From positions 496,001 to 560,000 of the forward strand of contig QJNS01000011.1 of NCBI GenBank assembly GCA_004154925.1: a stretch of DNA of 64,000 nucleotides, given 5' to 3'. Origin of the DNA: Monosporascus cannonballus. Taxonomy: Eukaryota > Ascomycota > Sordariomycetes > Xylariales. Under the pieces are notes generated by a model that saw only the letters and a program-made list of their open reading frames with translations, was not told the DNA's origin and searched no databases. Below, in pieces: positions 1 to 12,369 of the stretch (positions are counted from its first letter, which is position 1; every line of letters begins with the position of its first letter). A program made the position numbers and the translations under genes.

Positions 1-61
1 CCGAATATCTTTAACTTCCTGGGCTTTTTTAGGCCTAGTGGAGTCCTTTTTAAACGTAATA
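1..61 (-). repeat. A1 3' LTR, first 61 bases of U3 only
   Basis: Aligns in the same orientation with 6794-6854 of the A1 5' LTR (shared core GGCCTAGTGGAGTCC). Here the segment carries extra transitions, for example CCCATCTGAACGTAACA has become CCTTTTTAAACGTAATA. The adjacent minus-strand tract (62-100, AATCCTGAAAAGGAAAGAAT) is the likely polypurine tract. The rest of the LTR is outside the window. Confidence 0.8.
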
Positions 62-479
62 TTATTCTTTCCTTTTCAGGATTTTTGTCCCCAAAGATAA
101 AAAAAATAAGTTTTTAATTTTTTTTCTTTTTTTGCGTTATAGTATTATATTTGACTATATCGAATAAACCTTAAAAACATATTAAATCTTATATTAAAAA
201 TTATTACAAATTAATTAAGTTAATTTTTTAATTTGGTTTCGAAATTATGACGTATATATGTTATTTCGAGAAAAAACTTTTTTATAAGATGTTAAAAAGT
301 TAAAAGAATTATTAAAATTTTTTGGCGGCCAATATTCAATTTTGTAATCAAAATTATATTTTGTTTTTATTACTTGAAAATATCCGGGCCGAAAAGTTTC
401 GGATAAACCGAAAAAAACGTTTAATTATTTAATAATTTTAAGAATTATCCAATCGCATTATTTGGTTGGATCGTTAATT

Positions 480-770
480 TGAATGGTTATATTCCAAAAG
501 GGTGTCATTTATTTAAAAAGCGTTTAAAAATATGGATAAACTGAAAAAGCGAGAAAAGCTGGATACGGAAAAGGATTATAAAGAAAAAGAATAAGCATAA
601 TTTGTTTCAAAGTTAAATGCGTTAATAAAGGTATTTATTTTTTTCGATTAAAGCGCCGTAAGGGTTAATTTAAGTGGGGGACCGTTATCGTCTGTGACTT
701 TGGCCGTATTGGAGACGGTTGGTCAGGATTTTGGTGGTAAAACGTCTTAATTAGGTCTATCGTATTTATT
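480..770 (+). pseudogene. C-terminal part of the family A antisense frame (A1)
   Basis: Plus-strand reading contains a charged MDKLKKREKLDTEKDYKEKE stretch followed by SKLNALIKVFIFFD and a Gly-rich tail. This matches the C-terminal part of the frame in A2 (12890-12370, minus), where the same segment reads KREKMEKKRRCMNAE...SKMDAVLEAFISLDWNAEG. It lies between pol and the 3' LTR and runs opposite to pol. The Cys-rich N-terminal part should lie in 62-480, but I cannot read it through the mutations. Function unknown. Confidence 0.55.
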
Positions 771-789
771 AAATAATTAAGTGGTTTTT

Positions 790-2240
790 ACGTATTTTTT
801 TATGTAAGTATTTTTCTTATTTAACTAGGTACTGGATTTTACTTTTAACTATTTTGGAATCCAGTATTCGTTTAATTTCGTATTCGTTAAAGTTTTTTTC
901 GAATTTTAGGTCTATTTTTAATAAGGCGTTTTTGGGTATTGGTTTAAGTAAAGAAATATAGAAAACAGGGTGTATTTTTATGTTTTTGGATAACGACAAT
1001 TAGTAATTAATTTTGGAAATAATTTCGTTAATTTTAAATAGGCTAAGTTTTTTAAAGTTAAACTTATCGCTAGGTCTTTTTGTTTTGATTTATAAGATAT
1101 TTAAGGTTACGTTTTATTTTTGGCATAATAAATAAACCTTATTTCTTTCCGTTAAAATTGGTCCTTTAATTTTTTTTATTATAATATTCGATAATCCGTT
1201 ATTGCAAAAATCGTAATTTATTTTGGAAATAGGCTTGGATCGTTTTAATTTTTATTATTAATATTTTTATTTTTACAATAATTATAACAATTTTTGATAT
1301 TTTGTTAAACGATTATTTAAGTTATTTTGTTTTTACGTTATATCCGTATATAGCTATATAAAGAAATACGTTTATATCCTTATTAATAAATATATTATAG
1401 GCAATTTATGTTATTTATAAAAATTTTATTTAATTATTTTATTAGTAATTAACGTAATTTCGCAGGTATTATTTTAAAGTTTGGTTTAATTTTTCGGTTT
1501 AACTATCTATTTAAAGATAATATGCTATTAAGAATTTGAATTTAATAATAATTTATTTAAAAAAATTAATGCCGAATTTTAAAATAAATAACGTATTTCG
1601 GTTTAAAACGATTTTTTTAAATATTTTATATTTATTGAAATATTATTTAATAAAAATATAAGCTAATTATTTTGCCGTTATGTTTCCTTTAAAAGGTAAA
1701 AAATACCTATATTTGGTAAATTTATTAATAATTACTTATATTTCGTTATATTTGATTCCAGTAATTGGGTTTTTAAATGGAAATAAATTCATAATAAAAT
1801 CCTAAGTTATGGTATTTTATGTTTTATTAGGAATATCGGTAAGTTATAATAGCCCGTAAGGCTTATAACGTATTACTTTAATTTTGTTATAAATGTTATA
1901 ATTTTTAATAATCATATTGATTATACGGCGTAACTTAGGGAAATTATATTTTTTTTGCAGCTATCGGATAGTCTTAAAAATTCCTTGGTATTCGTATAAT
2001 AAGTTTTTATAGAATTCTTTTACGAATTATTTTTGTTAATTTTTAGGAATATAAATTTTATTATAATATAATAACTAATTTTTAGGTTATTTTTTTAGTT
2101 ATTAAATTTCTTTCTATTTTTTTATATCGTAAGAATTCTGGAACTGTATTAAAAGTTCGATGGTTAATTTTTTTATTATCTTATATAAATATATAATTTT
2201 ATTTTTGTTATATTATAATATTTATATGCTTTTTTGGGAA
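790..2240 (-). pseudogene. A1 integrase with C-terminal PVFHVSLL / chromodomain-like end
   Basis: Integrase would insert the cDNA. The C-terminal end is readable in an open stretch at 999-817: HPVFYISLLKPIPKNALL, followed by an E-x-E-I-x-x-ILDSKIVKSKIQYLVK segment. This is the typical gypsy 'HPVFHVSLLEP' block and the start of a chromodomain (EVEKILDSR...YLVKWKGY). Upstream on the minus strand (about 1100-2240) the zinc-finger and catalytic core are collinear with A2 but stop-ridden. Confidence 0.75.
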
Positions 2241-2249
2241 TTTTGGAAT

Positions 2250-2560
2250 CGTAATTCTTTTTTGCGATTAAAAATATCTGCTTCAATATTTTTTTTAATG
2301 TAATATATTTTGAAATTAAATCTGGATAAAAAAATCTATTATTTTTTATATTATTTATTTAATTTTTAGGCTTTTATAAAGTGCGTAAAAGTTTTGTAAT
2401 TAAAATAAATATCGAAAAGTTCTTTTGTTCCGTTAAAAAATATTTTTATTCCTTAAAAGTATTAATAATTATTAATAATTTTTTGTCGTAAATTTAATAT
2501 TTAAATTTTGCATTTCGGATTATTTTAAAGTAATATATTATTAGGTATTATTTGTCGTTA
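2250..2560 (-). pseudogene. A1 RNase H
   Basis: Lies between the RT thumb (2844-2617) and integrase on the minus strand and is collinear with A2 RNase H (10480-10830). It would degrade the RNA of the RNA/DNA hybrid during reverse transcription. The frame is broken, and the assignment rests mostly on order and alignment with A2. Confidence 0.6.
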
Positions 2561-3450
2561 TTTTTTGGTTATTTTAAAACTGCGCTTAAAGTATATTTTA
2601 AAATATTTGTTTTTAGTTATTTCGTTTTGTTTGGATTTGGTATTTTTATAATAAGTCCGTTAATAATTGCTTTTTTTAATTCCCGGAACGTTTTTTTTGT
2701 TTTTTTTGAAAGTTCGAATTTTTTCCTAACGTAGTTCTTGGTAATAAGTTTCGTTAAAGGCCTCATTATATCTTTATATCCATTAATTAAACCGCATACG
2801 TAACTTATAAATCTTAAAATCTGTAAGATATTTATAACGATCACCTTATTAAGGATAAACCAGTTCTTAATTATTTTTAATTTGGATTATTAAATTTAAA
2901 TTTGGTTTGGTATAAAAATAAATTTTAAAAAATCCAATTTCTGGGTATACCATATATTTTTGGTAAAGTTAATTCGAATGTTAATTTTATTTAAAATTTT
3001 AAGTACTTATATAATATGTTTTTTGTGTTTTTTTAAAGTTTTAAAATAAATAAGGATATCGTCGAGGTAAATAAATACGAATTTATTTAAAAATTATGGG
3101 AAAATAGTTATTATCAAATTTTGGAAACTGGCGGGAACGTTAATAAGTCCCATAGGTATTACTTTATATTCGTAAAGTCCATATATTGTCCTAAATACCG
3201 TTTTTTATTTTTTTCCTTTAGCTATTTTGATGCGATAATAATTATTGCGAAAATTAAGCGCCGTAAATTATTTGGCTTTATTAGTATTTTTTTTAAAATA
3301 TTTATAAAAATTAAAGGATATCGATTTTTAATCGTCATATTATTTAATTATTTATAATCAATTATTTTTCGGTAAATAAAGTTTTTATTTTTGTTAATTT
3401 TTTGTTTATTATTTTTAATTTTTGGTATTATAAGGACTAAATATTTAATA
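2560..3450 (-). pseudogene. A1 reverse transcriptase
   Basis: The catalytic YLDD box is intact (minus strand, 3069-3058, within IYLDDILIY). The open stretch 2844-2617 reads ILRFISYVCGLINGYKDIM, then PLTKLITKNYVRKKFELSKK, and ends with FRELKKAI and IPNPNK. This is the RT thumb to RNase H connection of gypsy pol (FxxxYRRFI..., PLTxLTKK, FxWSxxCxxAFxxLK, LxxPDPxK). Other parts have stops. Confidence 0.8.
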
Positions 3451-3859
3451 GGAAACTTAAAAAGTTAAATATATCCTTTTTTAAATTTAATTATATGTTT
3501 TTTTATAAAGCTTTTTATTTTTTTAGGTTTATGTAGTAAATTTTATAAAGTTTAGGATAATATTTTTTTAATAGGTATCCGGTAGTCCTATTAACCGTAT
3601 AACGGTAATTCGTAATCTTTTTTATTTTTGAATAATTTTTTAAATCTTTGATATTCCGGAAGTATTATAAAGATCTAATTAGGAACCCGTATTTCCTTAA
3701 TAATATAGCAAATCTTTTGATTATCTTTATTTAACATTTCGTTTTAGGAAAATGTTCGTTTTTTTTAATTAATTCGTAAGTTACTAGAATAAAACCAAAG
3801 TATTCTTAGGATAACATCGTATTCGGAGATATTAGCGATACCTAGTAAAACGTATTTTT

Positions 3860-4130
3860 GGTATTTTTGGATTTATATTAGGAGTTTTTTTGTTTTTCGG
3901 AAAATTCGTCCGTTTTCGTAAGTGGATAAATTGCCGTCTACCGTACGCAACTTGTAAAACTTTAATTTATATTTTTAAGGAATTTGATATTTTTCTATCA
4001 TTACAAGGGAAATAAATTTATTTTCCGTTCCGGAATTAATTATGGCCTTAAATATTTTGCTTTTATATCAAAATGGAATTTTAATCTGGTTGCGCGTTTT
4101 TTTCGTTATTTCGCATAAGGTTTTATTAAT
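3860..4130 (-). pseudogene. A1 aspartic protease region
   Basis: Collinear with the A2 protease (9000-9330): the minus strand here matches the A2 block containing the YGKQ/ENGRIFRKTEK words. It would process the Gag-Pol polyprotein. The catalytic Asp-Ser/Thr-Gly cannot be confirmed through the mutations. Confidence 0.5.
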
Positions 4131-4979
4131 TAGGGTTTTTCGATACTTTACTTTCGAAGGCTTCTATAATTTTTTAATTTTTAATGGTTTCCGATTTAAG
4201 TAAACCTTTATTTGCGAATTTTTTTAATAGCATATTTGGTATATTAGTTATTTTTGCACCAGAACTATGTTTTTTTGCCGTATTTATATTAGGGCTTTAA
4301 AGTTGGGCCTTTTTTTGGTTTGCCTTTTTGTTCCGTTTTTTCCGAGTTATAAAATTAGAAAAATGAATTTCCGAAAAAGGTATTTTTATATTTAAAAGTT
4401 CGTATTAAATATAAAATATTAGGGAATAATATAAATATCCTTATAATATTGCCTTTTAATTCCGTTTTAATTCGGGATATAAATAATAAAACTTAAGGTA
4501 TTTTGGTGATCGGGAAATTTTAATGCATTAATCTTTATTATTTGGTTCGAGAAAAGTTTTATTATTTTACCCGGGTTAAAAATTATTAATTTGTTTGATT
4601 TTAAAATAAATAAAATAATTGTTTTGGTAATAAGTAATAAAGTATAATAAATCGTAAGGGATTACCAATAATATTTTCCTATGAATAATATATTTTGGGA
4701 ATTTATAAAATTTTGGAGATAATTATCCATAACTATTAATATTTGGTTGAAATTAACCGTCCTTTATATATATTTTATATTTTTAGGAATTAAGGTAGTA
4801 TTGGTATTTTAATTTTATAATTATTTTGAAAATCGTTTATCCGGGATAATACTTATAGGCTTTAACCTTAGAATTTTGGCAAATAAGATAATTTTCGTAT
4901 TTTAGGTTATTATTCTGGATTTAAATAATTATAGCAATAATAAATTCTGGCTGGAAAAAAGTTAAGTTAATATTTTTCT

Positions 4980-6240
4980 TTTCCTTTTTTGCTTTATTGT
5001 CAATTTCTTATTTAGCCGCTTTGGCTTTTTTCTGGGGTTAAGGAATTCCTTTTTTTTTGGAATCCCTTTTAACAAGGGAGCAATATTCGCTTTTGAAATA
5101 CCCTTTTTTGCCATAATTAAAACATTTTATTTTTGATTTATTTTTTTTAGGCTTTTTCGAAACAGAATTTATTTTTTTTAAGGTTTGCCTTTATTTTTTT
5201 AATTCGGCTATTAAAGCTTTTATCGTTATTTTGTTTATCGGTTTTTTTTCGAAATACCGATTAAAGGTTTATCGATTAACGATAATAACTTTATTTGTAT
5301 ATTTTATAAAAGATTTAGTCTTAAGTTTTATATATAATTCGTTTTTGATTTAAAATTTTAAATTATTATAATAAAAATAAAATAACGCGTTTTTAAGTAA
5401 ATTCGAAATAACGGCCAAATAGTTAAACTTGATCGTATATTTAAATATTAACTTAATTTAATAAAAAAAATAAAACTACTTAATAACGTTCTGTTTTTTA
5501 TCGGGATTACCAAATAAAGCGCGTATTTTTTTTAAAGTGTCCATAATTGCTAAAAAATATAATTAATAAAGTTCGAAAATTTCTTTAGATATTTCTTAAA
5601 ATAATCTGTTAAAATAGGTTCGAATCATTAACGAATTTATCTAATTAATAATTAAAAAATAGCTATTATTTTTTAATATTTTTCCGGCAAAAACTTTTTA
5701 TAAAACTTAAGGTAAAACTTTACTTAAACCAAAAATTTATTAAGGTTTTTTAATTTGTCGTAAGGTTTGGAGGGAATTAACTTATCACCTTTAATATCTG
5801 GCATTTTATAATAACCAAAGGGTGGAATAATTTTTTCCCGTATCCAAATTGCGCCGAATAATGGCAAGGTTTAGGCTTTTTCTTACATTCGCTTTGGGTC
5901 CAGCGAAAAGGGTCAATAACCGGCCTTTTGGTTTCGCCCTTTAAGGGAACCAAATTAAAAAAAAAAACTAGCTTTTTTCTTTTTATAAGCTAAATATTTT
6001 TTTTTAAGGTTCGGATTTTTGTTATTAAAGTATTTAATTTTTCTTTCGTAATAAGTTTTTTTTTCTGGTTTTCGGCCTTATATTTTTTTTTAATTTTTTC
6101 CTTAATTATTTTCTTTTTCAATTTTTTTGGATTTTAATAATATCTCTAAGGACCGGGGTAAATTATTATTTAGGTTGCAAAAATAACGGGCCTTTTTAAA
6201 ATCGAATAATAAAAAGTATTATATTATTAATTAATTAAAA
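4980..6240 (-). pseudogene. A1 Gag with CCHC knuckle
   Basis: The minus strand at about 5130-5088 reads KCFNYGKKGYFKS, a mutated CCHC zinc knuckle (CxxCxxxGHxxxxC). About 5830-5740 reads MPDIKGDKLIPSKPYD, the start of the gypsy capsid domain (KPYDG...). Between them is the stop-ridden capsid. The 5' end at about 6240 aligns with the A2 leader just right of 6855. Confidence 0.7.
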
Positions 6241-6427
6241 AGTTTTTTAAATAAAAGATAAATCGTTAAATCTTATTAATATTTTTTTTAATTAATAATA
6301 AAAATTAAATATATTATTTATTTTTTAAATATTATTTTATATTATTGTTTATATTAAGTTTAAAAAAGTTTATGCCTTAATTAAATAATAAATTATTTAT
6401 TAATTATTAATTAAAAAATTATTAAAA

Positions 6428-6854
6428 TATAACGAATTTATTATATATTTATTTAAAAATATAAATAATATTTAAAAAAGGTTTTAATTTATAAGTAATA
6501 ATAAGGCCAAAAATAATTTAATATATTGGTTAAAAAACTTTGAAGTATTTTTTTAATTAAAAAACGATATAATTATTTTTAATTAAAAACTTAAATTAAT
6601 AATTAAGGACCGAAAAATTAAATAAGTAATTATTTATCTAAGAAACCTAAACCTAATATATTCTTTTTATTTTTTATATTTTTTATGGTTTTTAGGGATT
6701 TCGAAAAATTATAATATTTATTATCCATAAATTTCTTAATATCTTTGGAAATTGATAAAAACCTGAGGTTTATCCGATAGGAGGTAGAGATCCCAAGCGT
6801 CTCCAACTTCCTGGGCCTCCTTTGGGCCTAGTGGAGTCCCATCTGAACGTAACA
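6428..6854 (-). repeat. A1 5' LTR (427 bp)
   Basis: Minus strand begins TGTTACGTTCAGATGGGACT at 6854 and ends ...TTCGTTATA at 6428 (ancestral GTTACA). Its R/U5 half aligns along its length with the A2 3' LTR (13096-13518) and the solo LTR at 32071. The U3 tip is a different sequence. The last 75 bases (6780-6854) are GC-rich and nearly free of RIP changes, unlike the matching 3' LTR bases at 1-61. Confidence 0.82.
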
Positions 6855-6879
6855 AATTAATTAATAATATAATACCTTT

Positions 6880-8110
6880 TATTACCCGATTTCAAAAAGG
6901 CTTATTATTTTCGCAACCCCAGTAACAACTTATTCCGACCCCTAAGGATATTATTAAAGTTTAGGGAAAAAAGTCGGAGGAAAAATCGGCTAAAAAGGAA
7001 GTTATAGAAAAATATAGGGCTAAGATCTAAAAAAAAAAAAAAAACTTATTACGGAAGAAAAGTTCGACCTTTTAGCCCGGGAAGTTAAAAGCCTAAAAAA
7101 AAGAAATATTCGACTTGCCAAAGGAAAAAAACCAGCTTTTCCTCAGTTTGGCTCCGCCAAAGAACGAAATTAAGGAAATGGTTTTCAACCATTTTTATTT
7201 AACGCAAAACAAGCATAAGAAAAGGGCTTAACTTTATTACTGTTCGGCGCAAACCGAATACGAAAAGGAATAATTCCATCTCCCAGTTACCATAAGATAC
7301 TAAATGTTAAAAGCTATAAGTTAATTCCCCCTAAGCCTTATAATGGATTTACGGATATAAAAGGATTCCTGGTATAAGCCAGGTTTTACCTTAAATTTTA
7401 CGAAAACTCCCTAACGGAAAATTACCAAAAAATAATGGCTATCTTGCAGTTACTTACCGGAAAATCTTTTGTAATTCGAACCTATTATAAAAGATTATTT
7501 AAAAAATTACCCTTATAAATTTTCGAATATAATTAATTATATTTTCGGCAATTATAAAATTTGAAAGAAAAAATACGAACCTTATTTAAGGACTTAAATA
7601 AAAAATAATATGTAGTTAAATAATTTTATTTTCTTCATTAAATTAAATTAATATCCGAATATACGATTGAGTTTAACCGTTTGGTAATTATTTCGAACTT
7701 ATCAGAAAACGCATTGTTTTATCCTTAGTATAATAGCTTAAAGCCTTAAATCAAAAATAAAATATATATAAAACCCAAAATAGGATTTTTTGCAAAATAT
7801 ATAAATAAGGTTATTATTGCCGACCGACGCATTTTTAATTAGTACTTCGAGAAAAAAAGGACCGGCAAACGAAATAACGATAAAGGTTCTAGTAGCCGAA
7901 ATAAAAAGGATAAGGACAAGCCTTAAAAAAACGAATACTGTTTCGAAAGAACTTCAAAAAAATAAGTTTAACGTAAAATGTTTTAATTAGGGCAAAAAAA
8001 AGTACTTTAAAAACGAATATTGCTTTTCCGCCAAAAGGAACTTTAAAAAAGGAGGAATTTTTTAACCCTAAAAAAAGATCAAAATAATTAAATAAAAAAC
8101 AGATAATAAG
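6880..8110 (+). pseudogene. A2 Gag: capsid and CCHC zinc knuckle
   Basis: Capsid reads KPYNGFTDIKGFLV at about 7333, then ARFYLKFYENSLTENYQKIM, AILQLLTGKSFV. This corresponds to the retrotransposon Gag capsid domain that assembles the particle. A zinc knuckle, KCFN-x-GKKKYFKNEYC (about 7970-8035), retains the CxxC-x4-x4-C spacing with G/A-type damage at the His position. The N-terminal 400 bases are Lys-rich and may be coiled coil. Stops are frequent. Confidence 0.78.
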
Positions 8111-8189
8111 GAAAAAAAAAAGGAGAAAAAAGTTATCTTAATTTCCTCCCAGCCAAAATTTATTATTACTATAATTATTTAGATTTAAA

Positions 8190-8671
8190 ACGATAACCTA
8201 AAGTACGAAAATTATCTTACCTGCCAAAACTCTAAGATCAAAACCTGCAAATATTACCCAGGATAAACGGCGTCCAGGATAACCATAACGCTAAGATACC
8301 GTTATTATTTTAAACCATTTTAATACGAAATACATAACAAAAACGATTAATTTTAACCCGACGTTAATAATTATGGATAATTATCTTTAAAGCTTTATAA
8401 GCTCCCCGAATATTTGGTGTATACCGAAAATCTCTATAACTTGCTGCATTTTACCGCTTATTATCATAACGATTATTTCGTTTATTTTAAAACCAAAAGA
8501 AAAATAACTTTTAGTCTAAATAAAACGAAAAAATACTTATTAAAGCTAATAACGAATATTAATATACAAAAACTCCCCGATGGCCAAAATATCTTAAATT
8601 TTGTTATCTATATCCCAACTCAGAACGGAATCGGAAGGCCATATCGTAAAATTACTTATGTTATTTCTTAA
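8190..8671 (+). pseudogene. A2 Gag-Pol spacer with LHFTAYYHNDYFVY block
   Basis: An 85-codon open stretch (8414-8671) begins MVYTENLYNLLHFTAYYHND and continues YFVYFKTKRK. It sits between the CCHC knuckle and the protease, with a C-H-C-rich run (TCQNSKIKTCKYYPG) just upstream. It resembles the 'LSWTACYDDxCxxHxSEK' block that I recall from fungal gypsy polyproteins between Gag and protease. Role not known to me. It is the longest open frame of A2. Confidence 0.6.
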
Positions 8672-8999
8672 CGCTTTGTATTTAACATAAACTCTTAAAT
8701 ATAGGAATATCTTTTTCGGAGGTATATCTTTCCGACCTTATAATTCAGGAAATATAAAATTAAGGATTAAGCCAGAAAAAAACGATTATTTTCCGATATT
8801 AATTAAATAAAAAAAATAATACAAATACATAAATAATTATTATACCGAATACGCGGTTAAAACAGTTCGAAAATAAAAACGCTTTTTTGCAAACAAACTA
8901 TTTTAATTAAAAAATGGCAAAAGTTTTCGAAAGTAAAATATCAAAAAGCCTTAACATATAAAACCTTATATAAGGTAATTAAAGAATTACGTAACTAAA

Positions 9000-9330
9000 T
9001 CGAGATTCCTTTATAATACAAAAATAAAACGTTTAAAATTATAATCGATTTAGAAATAAAAAGTAATTTTATTTTTTTTATAATAACAGAAAAATATTAG
9101 ATTTCTTGGAAATACAAATTAAAATCTTACAAATTACGTACGGTAAACAAAAACTTATTTACATACGAAAACGGACGAATTTTTCGAAAAACTGAAAAAT
9201 TCCTAATACGGATCTAAGGATACCAAAAACGGATTTCGTTAAATATTGCCGATATTTCCGGATACGATATTATCCTGAAAGTGCTATGGTTTAAATCCAG
9301 TAATTTACGTATTAATTAAAAACATTAAAT
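9000..9330 (+). pseudogene. A2 aspartic protease region
   Basis: Reads a hydrophobic NFIFF strand, then a TYGKQKLIYIRK-like segment, and a C-terminal flap resembling PISGYDIILKVLWFKSSN. The latter corresponds to the conserved LGYDIILGMPWLKxxNP end of gypsy proteases. The ancestral DSGA box lies near 9040 but has been mutated. Confidence 0.65.
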
Positions 9331-9589
9331 ATTTTCATAAAAAAATAGATTACCCGAAAAGAATAATCAAAAAATTTACTATATGATTAAGGAAATCCAA
9401 ATTACAAGTTAAGCTTTTATAATACCACCTAAATATTAACGGTTTAAAAAATTGTTCAAAAACAAGGAAAACAACGAATTATTATTATATAATTAATAAG
9501 ATTATAAAATACTTATTAAAAAAGGATATTATCCTAAATTTTACAAACTTTACCATATAAATCTCGATAAATTAAAGGCTTTATAAAAG

Positions 9590-10480
9590 AAATTTAACCC
9601 TTTAATTCCATAATTGGATACCCCGTCCTTATAATATCAAAAACCAAGGATAAAAAGCAGAAAGTTAACGAAAATAAAAATCTACTTTTTAGAAAAATAA
9701 TTAACTATAAATAATTAAACGATATTACAATTAAAAACGGATATCCTTTAACCTTCATAAATACGTTAAAAAAACGTTAACAAAGCTAAATAGTTTATTA
9801 TATTTAATCTTCGCAATAATTATTACCGTATTAGAATAACCCAAAAAAAGAAAAAACTGCATTTAAAATAATATATAAGTTTTACAAATATAAAATAATA
9901 CCTATGGGACTTACTGATACTTCTGCCAGTTTCTAACGTTTAATCATAACTATCCTCAGAAAATTCCTGGACAAATTTATATTTGTTTATCTCGACGATA
10001 TCCTTATTTATTCCGAAATTTTCGAAAAGCACAAAAAATAAATCGCTTAAATATTCTAAACGTTAAACGAAACAAATATCCGAATTAACACAGCCAAAAG
10101 CATATAATATACGCAAAAGCTAAACTTTTTAAGATATATTTTAACCTCCGGCCAAATTCAAATTTAATGCTTTAAAATAGAAATAATTAAGGACTGGCCC
10201 ATCCTTAATAAGGTAACCGTTATAGACGTCCGGCAAATCTTAAGATTTACGGGTGACGTACGCGGCCTAATTAAGAGATACGAAAACATAATTACACCGT
10301 TAACGAAATTTATTACTAAAAAATATATAAAAAAAAAGTTTAAACTCCTAGAAAATGCAAAAAAAATATTCCAAATATTAAAAAATATAATTAGCAATAG
10401 ACCTATAATAAAACTACCTAACGTAAATAAAAAAACGCTTAAAAATAAATACTTTAAGTTATCTATTAAATACCGTTTTA
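9590..10480 (+). pseudogene. A2 reverse transcriptase
   Basis: Catalytic YLDD is intact at 9988-9999 within the 20-codon open run KFLDKFIFVYLDDILIYSEI from 9961. Upstream, LRFCVDYRQLN-like and YPLPFINTLKKRL segments (about 9690-9790) and MGLTDTSASF-like residues (about 9905) are the gypsy RT fingers and palm. The thumb follows at 10160-10450. Intervening stops and frameshifts inactivate it. Confidence 0.82.
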
Positions 10481-10830
10481 AAATAATTCAAGAATAACGG
10501 CAAATAATACTTAATAATATATTACTTAAAAACATTCCGAAATATAGAATATAAATATTTAATTTATAACAAAAAATTACTGGCGATTATTAATATTTTT
10601 AAAAAAATAAATATTTTTCCTTAAGGGAACGAAAAAAACCCTTCGATATTTACTTTAATTACAAAAACCTCACCCAATTTATGAAAACCTAAAAACTAAA
10701 GAAATAATACGAAAAATGGATAATTTTTCTGTTAAGATTTAATTTCAAAATATATTATTTTAAAAAAACCATTTAGGCGGATATTTTTAATCGCAAAAAA
10801 ACTATCACTCCAAAACTCCCAAAAAAATAT
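10480..10830 (+). pseudogene. A2 RNase H
   Basis: About 10640-10800 reads FDIYFNYKNLTQFMKT, then FLLRFNFKIYYFKKTI and ADIFNRKKT. This matches the gypsy RNase H C-terminus (YTDHKNLxYF, RWAxxLSxFxFxIxYRPG, ADALSRR). The 'ADALSR' Asp is retained as AD. Confidence 0.72.
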
Positions 10831-10899
10831 ATAAATATTATAATATAACCAGGATAACATTATATAATTATGCGAAATTTTAAAAAAACCATCCCCCAA

Positions 10900-12250
10900 A
10901 TTCTTAATATAATTCCGGAATTTTTACGATACAAAAAAACAAAAGGAAATTCAACAACTAAAGAAATAATTAAAAAACTAATTACTATACCATGGTAAAA
11001 TCTATATTCCTAAGGATTAATAGGAGCAATTCGCAAAGGAATTTTACGAAAACTTATTATACGGATACCAAGAAAAATTTTCAAAATTACCCGACGGTTA
11101 TAAAAAAAATACGATTTCCTTAAGTTACGCCATATAGTTAAAATAATCGTTAAAAACTGCTATATTTGCAACAAAACTAAAACAATACGTTATAAGCCCT
11201 ATAGATTATTATGACCTATTAATATTCCTAATAAAGCATAAAATACCATAACTTGGAATTTGATTATTAATTTACCTCCATTTAAAAACCTAATTATTAA
11301 AATTAAATACGACGAAATATAAGTAATAATTGATAAATTTACCAAATATAGGTACTTTTTATTTTTCGAAAAGAACGTAACGGCAGAATAATTAATTTAC
11401 GCCTTTATTAAATATTACTTATAAAAATATAAAATACCAGAAAAAATTATTTCCGACAGAAATACGCTTTTTATTTCAAAATTTAATATTAACTTTTTTA
11501 AATAAATTAATACAAAACTTAAATTCTTAATAACTTATAATCCCCAAATAAATAACCAAATCAAAAAATTAAACCAAACCTTAAAATAATATCTCCGAAG
11601 TTATATTAATTATTAATAAAATAATTAAGTAAAACTTTTACTATTAACATAAATTGATTATAATATATGTTTTAATAACAGTATATAGGCGTATCTTTTT
11701 ATATAGCCTTATATGGATATAATGCAAAAATAAAATAACTTAAATAACTATTTAATAAAATACCAAAAAGTACTATAATTATCCCAAAAATAAAAATATT
11801 AATAACAGAAATTAAAATAATTTAAGTTCGTTTCTATAATAAATTAAAATTTCTTTAACAAAAAATGGCTTAATATTATAATAAGAAAAGAATTAAAGAA
11901 TTAATTTTAACGAAAAAAAAATAAAGTTTATTTATTATGTTAAAAACAAAACGCAACTTTAAATATCTTACAAATCAAAATAAAAAAACTTAACGATAAA
12001 TTCGATTTCAAAAAATTTGGCCTATTTAAAATTAAAAAAATCGTTTCCAAAATTAATCATTAATTATCGTTACTCAAAAACATAAAAATATACCCTGTTT
12101 TTCACATTTCTTTACTTAAACCAATACCTAAGAACGCCCCGTTAAAAATAAACCTGAAACTTAAAAAAAATTTAACGAATACGAAATCGAACAAATACTG
12201 GATTCCAAAATAATTAAAAATTAAGGTTAATACCTAGTTAAATAAAAAAA
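10900..12250 (+). pseudogene. A2 integrase with C-terminal PVFHISLL block
   Basis: The zinc-binding end reads NCYICNKTK at about 11155. The core reads WNLIINLPPFKNL (first Asp changed), KYKIPEKIISDRNTLF (second Asp kept) and NNQIKKLNQTLK, where the catalytic Glu of TDGQTEKLNQ is now Lys, a G-to-A change. The C-terminal end reads YPVFHISLLKPIPKNAPL at about 12090 and then a chromodomain-like tail. Confidence 0.82.
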
Positions 12251-12369
12251 ATATTTATAAAAAGAAAATACGTAAAAGCTACTTAATTACTTAATAAATA
12301 CGATAAACCTAATTAAAACGTTTTACCGCCAAAATCCTAACCGACCGTTTTTAACGCGGCTAAGGTTGC

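Larger units (their letters stand above)
1..6854 (-). mobile_element. Ty3/gypsy retrotransposon A1 (family A), RIP-degraded, 3' LTR cut by window edge
   Basis: Innermost layer of the left nest. On the minus strand the order is 5' LTR (6428-6854), gag, protease, RT, RNase H, integrase, then an antisense frame and the first 61 bases of the 3' LTR. The plus strand is T-rich throughout, as expected for an A-rich retroelement sense strand read in reverse. Pol domain order with integrase last is the Ty3/gypsy arrangement. A1 abuts A2, a same-family copy in the opposite orientation, at 6854/6855. A2 begins there in its leader without an LTR, so A1 inserted into A2. The predicted target duplication is AATTA (6855-6859); its partner lies left of the window. 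All frames contain many stops. Confidence 0.88.

Noticed and set aside
2552..2734. 60-codon plus-strand open frame
   Set aside because: Lies opposite the A1 RT/RNase H coding strand; hydrophobic Phe/Ile-rich translation from T-rich antisense, no family match. Shadow frame.
3121..3357. 78-codon plus-strand open frame
   Set aside because: Antisense to A1 RT upstream of its intact YLDD box; Phe/Ile/Lys-rich noise.
10164..10397. 77-codon minus-strand open frame
   Set aside because: Antisense to the A2 RT thumb and not in the position of the conserved antisense frame near the 3' LTR.
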